From the NCBI RefSeq assembly GCF_014647075.1, contig NZ_BMOM01000004.1, forward strand, positions 1 to 64,000: a DNA stretch of 64,000 bases. Direction: 5' to 3'. Below, piece by piece: positions 59,196 to 64,000 of the stretch. The notes beneath the pieces are model-generated. The model was not told where the DNA came from. It made no database searches and saw nothing but the letters and a program-made list of their open reading frames with translations. Positions within the stretch are counted from its first letter, which is position 1. Every line of letters begins with the position of its first letter. This DNA is from Deinococcus aerophilus (GTDB lineage Bacteria > Deinococcota > Deinococci > Deinococcales > Deinococcaceae). Both the position numbers and the translations under genes were made by a program.

Positions 59196-59339
59196 TCGTG
59201 CTCGGCGCGGGCCTTGACCGTCCATTCAGGGCTGCGCCCCGGGGCTGACCCGTGTACTATCCTCGGCGGTATCCGTGTTCCTGCCCAGCCCGCTGGAAAC
59301 ACTTCCAATCCACACGCCCTTTCCCCGGAGGTTCTTCCC

Positions 59340-60851
<1,512 letters not shown>

Positions 60852-60899
60852 GCCGGTTTAAGGCCGCCGCGCCCCCTCCAACTGCCCACGCCGTTTCTG

Positions 60900-60937
60900 A
60901 AGACCTAAGACTTCGCCTTGTCGGCGGGGTCTTTTTT
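60900..60937 (+). terminator. Intrinsic terminator of malQ
   Basis: AAGACC (60900-60905) pairs with GGTCTT (60928-60933), with an inner CGCC/GGCG stem, followed by a further run of T. Confidence 0.8.
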
Positions 60938-61006
60938 CTGCTTTCTGTTGCTGTTCTTTGGGTGGCCGTCCGCCGCTGGCCCAGGCTTTCCACTACCCTG
61001 TGGCCC

Positions 61007-61579
61007 ATGAAGCTTTACACCAAGACGGGCGACGGCGGCACCACCGGACTGTACGGCGCGGACCGCGTGAGCAAGGCGCACAGCCGCGTGGAGGCCTACG
61101 GTACGGTCGATGAACTCAACAGCGTGATCGGGCTGGCGCGGGCGCACAACACCCGCAGCCACAAGCCCGACCCGGCACTGGACGCCGATCTGGAATACCT
61201 CCAGAACGCGCTGTTCGATCTGGGTGCCGACCTGGCCTCCCGCCCCGGCACGACGTACGAGGCCAAGATCAGCCGCATCGACGCGCAGGACTCGGCCTTT
61301 CTGGAGGCGATGATTGACCGTTATCAGGAGGCTGCGCCGCCGTTCACCGGCTTTGTCCACCCCGGCGGCACCCCCGCCGCCGCCTCGCTGCACGTGGCGC
61401 GCACCGTCGCGCGCCGCGCCGAGCGCGAGGTCATTCGCCTGCTGCAGGAGGAGGACGCCAACCCTGAGGTTCAGATCTACCTCAACCGCCTCTCGGACCT
61501 GCTGTTCGTAATGGCGCGGGCCGCCAACCAGGCGGCGGGCATCGAGGAACATGCCTGGCTGGTCAAGGGCCGGCGCTAG
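61007..61579 (+). CDS. Cob(I)alamin adenosyltransferase, PduO type
   Basis: It adenosylates cob(I)alamin to coenzyme B12. The 190-aa product has MKLYTKTGDGGTTGLYGADR (ATP motif), AYGTVDELNSVIGLA, and ARTVARRAEREVIRLL with NRLSDLLFVMARAAN near the end, including the Arg/Asp salt-bridge residues. ATG 61007 follows TACCCT (60994-60999) by 7 nt. It overlaps the convergent MocR gene by 4 nt. Confidence 0.93.
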   Translation: MKLYTKTGDGGTTGLYGADRVSKAHSRVEAYGTVDELNSVIGLARAHNTRSHKPDPALDADLEYLQNALFDLGADLASRPGTTYEAKISRIDAQDSAFLEAMIDRYQEAAPPFTGFVHPGGTPAAASLHVARTVARRAEREVIRLLQEEDANPEVQIYLNRLSDLLFVMARAANQAAGIEEHAWLVKGRR

Positions 61580-63087
61580 ACCTGAGCGGGCCGGGCAGGT
61601 CGTCGAGCACGCCGCGCCGCCACTGCTTTCTGCGTCAGCACCCGCACGATCTCCCGCGCTCCCGCCGCCGCTTCATGGGCGGTGAGGCCGCCGTAACCCA
61701 GCAGCAGGGCATTGGGCACCGGACCGTCGAAGGTGTAGGGATGCAGCGTGGACACGAAAACGCCGTGGCGGGCAAGTTCGGCGGCAACCTCACGGGCGTC
61801 GTGGGCGGGCGAGAGGTGCAGGCAGACATGCAGCCCGGCCTCGATGCCGCCCAGGGTGACGTGGGGGGCGAGCGGCTCGAGTATCTGCGTAAGTGCGGCG
61901 CGTACTCCGGCGTGCCAGCGGCGGGTGCGCCGGATGTGACGGTCGATCTCACCCGTTCTCAACAGGTGCAGCAGGGCGTGCTGAACCGGCAGTGGGTGGC
62001 CGGAATCCAGCAGCGTGCGGGCCCGCACCAGCGCCGGCATCAGCGCGCCGGGTCCGACCACGAAGCCGGTGCGGACGGCGGGAGTCAGCACCTTGGACAG
62101 CGTGCCCAGATACAGCACCCGCCCGCCCGAGGAGTCCAGACCGGCCAGGGTGGGCAGCGGCGGCGCGCCGTAGCGGAATTCTCCGTCGTAGTCGTCTTCC
62201 ACGATCAGGGCGTCGTGGGCGCGGGCCCACTCCAGCAGGGCCAGACGCCGGGGCAGGCTCATGCGTCCGCCCAGCGGAAACTGGTGGCTGGGCGTGACAT
62301 AGGCGAGCCGGGCGGCGGGCGTGTCCGGGCCGATCACCGGACCGTCGGCGTCCACCTGCAGTGGAAGCACGTGATGACCGGCGTCCATAATGGCCTGCCG
62401 CGCCGCGCGGTAGCCGCAGGCCTCCAGCAGTACCCGTGAGGCCGGGGGCAGCAGCCGCAGAATCAGGTTCAGGGCCTGCAGGCTGCCCGCCGTGACCAGT
62501 ACCCGTTCCGGCGCGGCACCCAGGCCCCGTGAGCGGCCCACGAACGCCGCCAACGCCGCGCGCAGTTCGGGTTCGCCCGCCGGATCGCTGTAGTCGCCGG
62601 ATACCCGGGTCCGCGCCGCGTGCGCCCAGGCCTGCCGCCACGCCCGGGTGTCCAGTGTTGCCGTGGTCGCCACTCCCACCCGAAAATGAATGCCGCGGGC
62701 GGTTCCGGGGCCGTCCACCGGGGCGGCCGTCGGCCGCCGGAACCATCCGGGAGCGGGGCTGTCCACCAGTTGCCCGCGCGCCGCACCTGCCGAGACGCGC
62801 GTGCCGCGGCCCACCACCGCTTCCAGCGTGCCGTCAGCCACCAGTTCCGCGTAGGCGCCCGCCACCACCCCCCGCGTGACCCCCAGTCCGGCGGCCAGCG
62901 TCCGCGAGCCGGGCAGGGTGGTGCCTTCCGGCAGTGCGCCCGACAGCACCGCCGCGCGCAGTTCTGCGGCCAGCTGCGCCTGCAACGGCGTCTCCGCGCC
63001 TCGTTGCAGGCGCAGCGCTATGGGCAGATCCGCCCGAAGTGGACCGCTGTGTTTGGCCCGAAGTGGAGCTTTTTGGGGAGCCACCAT
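61576..63087 (-). CDS. MocR/PdxR-type regulator (GntR helix-turn-helix fused to aminotransferase fold)
   Basis: The 503-aa product has an N-terminal GntR winged helix (about 30-100: LAAGLGVTRGVVAGAYAELV, GTLEAVVGRGT) and a class I aminotransferase-like domain (about 130-490) with the PLP-binding Lys in LGTLSKVLTPAVRTGFV and Asp/Tyr in IVEDDYDGEFRY. Members sense PLP or amino compounds and often control vitamin B6 or GABA genes. TACACT (63094-63099) is 6 nt upstream of ATG. The divergent neighbour encodes a PNPOx-fold protein, a plausible target. Confidence 0.92.
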   Translation of the reverse strand: MVAPQKAPLRAKHSGPLRADLPIALRLQRGAETPLQAQLAAELRAAVLSGALPEGTTLPGSRTLAAGLGVTRGVVAGAYAELVADGTLEAVVGRGTRVSAGAARGQLVDSPAPGWFRRPTAAPVDGPGTARGIHFRVGVATTATLDTRAWRQAWAHAARTRVSGDYSDPAGEPELRAALAAFVGRSRGLGAAPERVLVTAGSLQALNLILRLLPPASRVLLEACGYRAARQAIMDAGHHVLPLQVDADGPVIGPDTPAARLAYVTPSHQFPLGGRMSLPRRLALLEWARAHDALIVEDDYDGEFRYGAPPLPTLAGLDSSGGRVLYLGTLSKVLTPAVRTGFVVGPGALMPALVRARTLLDSGHPLPVQHALLHLLRTGEIDRHIRRTRRWHAGVRAALTQILEPLAPHVTLGGIEAGLHVCLHLSPAHDAREVAAELARHGVFVSTLHPYTFDGPVPNALLLGYGGLTAHEAAAGAREIVRVLTQKAVAARRARRPARPAQV

Positions 63088-63172
63088 GCGGCTAGTGTAC
63101 GGACATGTTTCCTATACGCGCGCTGCTGCGCCCCCTCAGGTCCAACTCCTTCCCCCTGACGGCAGGGTTTCC

Positions 63173-63802
63173 GTGAGCGACTTCTACGATCCCCGGAAGC
63201 GCGATCCCAGCCTCAGCCGCCGCCCGCACAACCGCCGGGACGACCCGTGGATACGGGAGGTGCTGGGCCGCGTCTGTATCGGCCGGGTGGCCACGGTCTG
63301 GCAGTCGGAAGACGGGCGGCCGTTTCCGTTCATCACTCCACTGGCCTTCGCATACCGTCCGGAAACGCACGACCTCGTGTACCACACCAACATCACCGGT
63401 CGGCTGTGGGCCAACACCGTGCAGGGCCACCCGGCGACCCTGGAGGCGTCCGAGATCGGGGCCCTGCTGCCCAGCAACAGTCCGCTGGAACTCTCGGTGC
63501 AGTACCGCTCCGTGATCGCCTTCGGGACCGCCCGCCTGCTGACCGACCCGCAGGAGGCCCGCGCCGCCCTGACCGTGCTGTCCGAGCGGATATTTCCAGA
63601 CCTGTGTATCGGTCAGCAGACCCGGCCCATCCTGGAAGGCGACCTGGCCCGAACCAGCGTCTACTCGCTGGCAATCGAGCGCTGGAGCGGCAAGGAGAAC
63701 TGGATGCCCGGAGCCGATCAGACACAGGACTGGCCCGCACTGACCCCGGAACTGGCCCGGTTACGCCCGGCCCTGTCTGAGCCCGGTAGGCTGGTGCCGT
63801 GA
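63173..63802 (+). CDS. nimA: NimA-type PNPOx-fold protein (nitroimidazole-resistance family)
   Basis: The 209-aa product starts SDFYDPRKRDPSLSRRP after GTG 63173 and closely follows the D. radiodurans NimA pattern known from crystal structures, including FPFITPLAFAYRPE, LVYHTNITGRLWAN, SNSPLELSVQYRSVIAFGTA and ERWSGKENW. His71, which in D. radiodurans NimA carries a covalently bound pyruvate, falls at exactly residue 71. NimA binds 5-nitroimidazoles, but its natural role is unclear. The frame extends to 62876 antisense to the regulator; GTG 63173 is the family start. It overlaps the next gene as GTGA. Confidence 0.9.
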   Translation: MSDFYDPRKRDPSLSRRPHNRRDDPWIREVLGRVCIGRVATVWQSEDGRPFPFITPLAFAYRPETHDLVYHTNITGRLWANTVQGHPATLEASEIGALLPSNSPLELSVQYRSVIAFGTARLLTDPQEARAALTVLSERIFPDLCIGQQTRPILEGDLARTSVYSLAIERWSGKENWMPGADQTQDWPALTPELARLRPALSEPGRLVP

Positions 63803-64000
63803 ACCGTCGCGACGCCCTTCAGCTGTTCCTGCTCTCTGCAGTGTGGGGCATCTCATTTCTGTTGATCAAGTGGGGTGGTGAGGTCTTTCCGCCGCTGTGG
63901 GTCGCGCTGCTGCGGTGCGTGTTCGGGGGCGGGGTGCTGTGGCTGGCGTTGCGGCTGGGCGGCCACTCCCTGCCGCCAGCCCGGCTGTGGAAACCGCTGC
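63799..64000 (+). CDS. EamA/DMT-family transporter, cut by window edge
   Basis: GTG 63799 overlaps the nimA stop (GTGA), and TAGGCT (63787-63792) lies 6 nt upstream. The 67 visible codons give LQLFLLSAVWGISFLLIKWG and FPPLWVALLRCVFGGGVLWLAL, the first two helices of an EamA drug/metabolite transporter. Substrate unknown. The rest is off the right edge. Confidence 0.85.
   Translation, partial: MNRRDALQLFLLSAVWGISFLLIKWGGEVFPPLWVALLRCVFGGGVLWLALRLGGHSLPPARLWKPL

Overview
The window is a high-GC bacterial chromosome segment that I assign to the genus Deinococcus. The assignment rests on protein families (a NimA-type protein whose His71 falls at the same residue number as in D. radiodurans NimA, DXS, ketone-body CoA transferase, FemX-type ligase, UshA-like nucleotidase) and on a very frequent promoter layout: a TANNNT -10 box placed 5-9 nt upstream of the start codon, which implies leaderless mRNAs. 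Leaderless transcription is known to be abundant in Deinococcus. About 55 protein genes, three tRNA genes and many hairpins are supported.

Layout. 1-1136: a CheB-CheR hybrid gene read leftwards whose CheR part is broken near position 84, apparently by the end of an insertion element lying off the left edge. 1470-4136: aceE. 4137-5100: AT-richer debris, then tRNA-Val and a CAU-anticodon tRNA (probably tRNA-Ile2) with a strong promoter facing away from glgA. 5137-9979: glgA, a GNAT-like gene, trmJ, an orphan sensor kinase. 9983-17532: a GNAT gene, oligopeptidase A, a CAP-domain protein, a 3-hydroxybutyrate dehydrogenase-type SDR and a large SARP/BTAD-type regulator. 17755-22450: a complete livJHMGF-type amino-acid ABC transporter. 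22616-28817: LCP protein, AroE-like protein, TspO-like protein, a MetX-like/hydrolase pair, and scoAB. 29108-29515: tRNA-Ala flanked by a decayed tyrosine recombinase, i.e. a scar of an integrated element.

29577-42231 holds three branched-chain amino-acid genes (ilvD, leuA, ilvC) interspersed with envelope and secreted proteins (PpiC/SurA-like, FemX, subtilase), sugar phosphate genes (ROK kinase, manA) and an ABM-like protein. Upstream of leuA is a clear leucine attenuator: its own promoter, a leaderless 15-codon peptide (MSSFGLLLLIRPPVE), a terminator hairpin and a mutually exclusive antiterminator pairing. 42468-46396 is the conserved rimP-nusA-ylxR-infB operon, preceded by a promoter-like box and a perfect intrinsic terminator, so it may also be attenuated.

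46608-64000: GNAT, old yellow enzyme, ABC ATPase, Crp-family regulator, FAH-family hydrolase, proA, a lipoprotein-dxs pair, PspA, a secreted protein, TetR regulator, UshA-like nucleotidase, malQ, PduO-type adenosyltransferase, MocR regulator divergent from nimA, and an EamA transporter cut by the right edge. Core metabolism dominates. The most novel content is regulatory: the leuA attenuator, the leader terminator before rimP, a 36-bp perfect palindrome beside a 19-bp tandem repeat upstream of ilvD, and two mobile-element scars.
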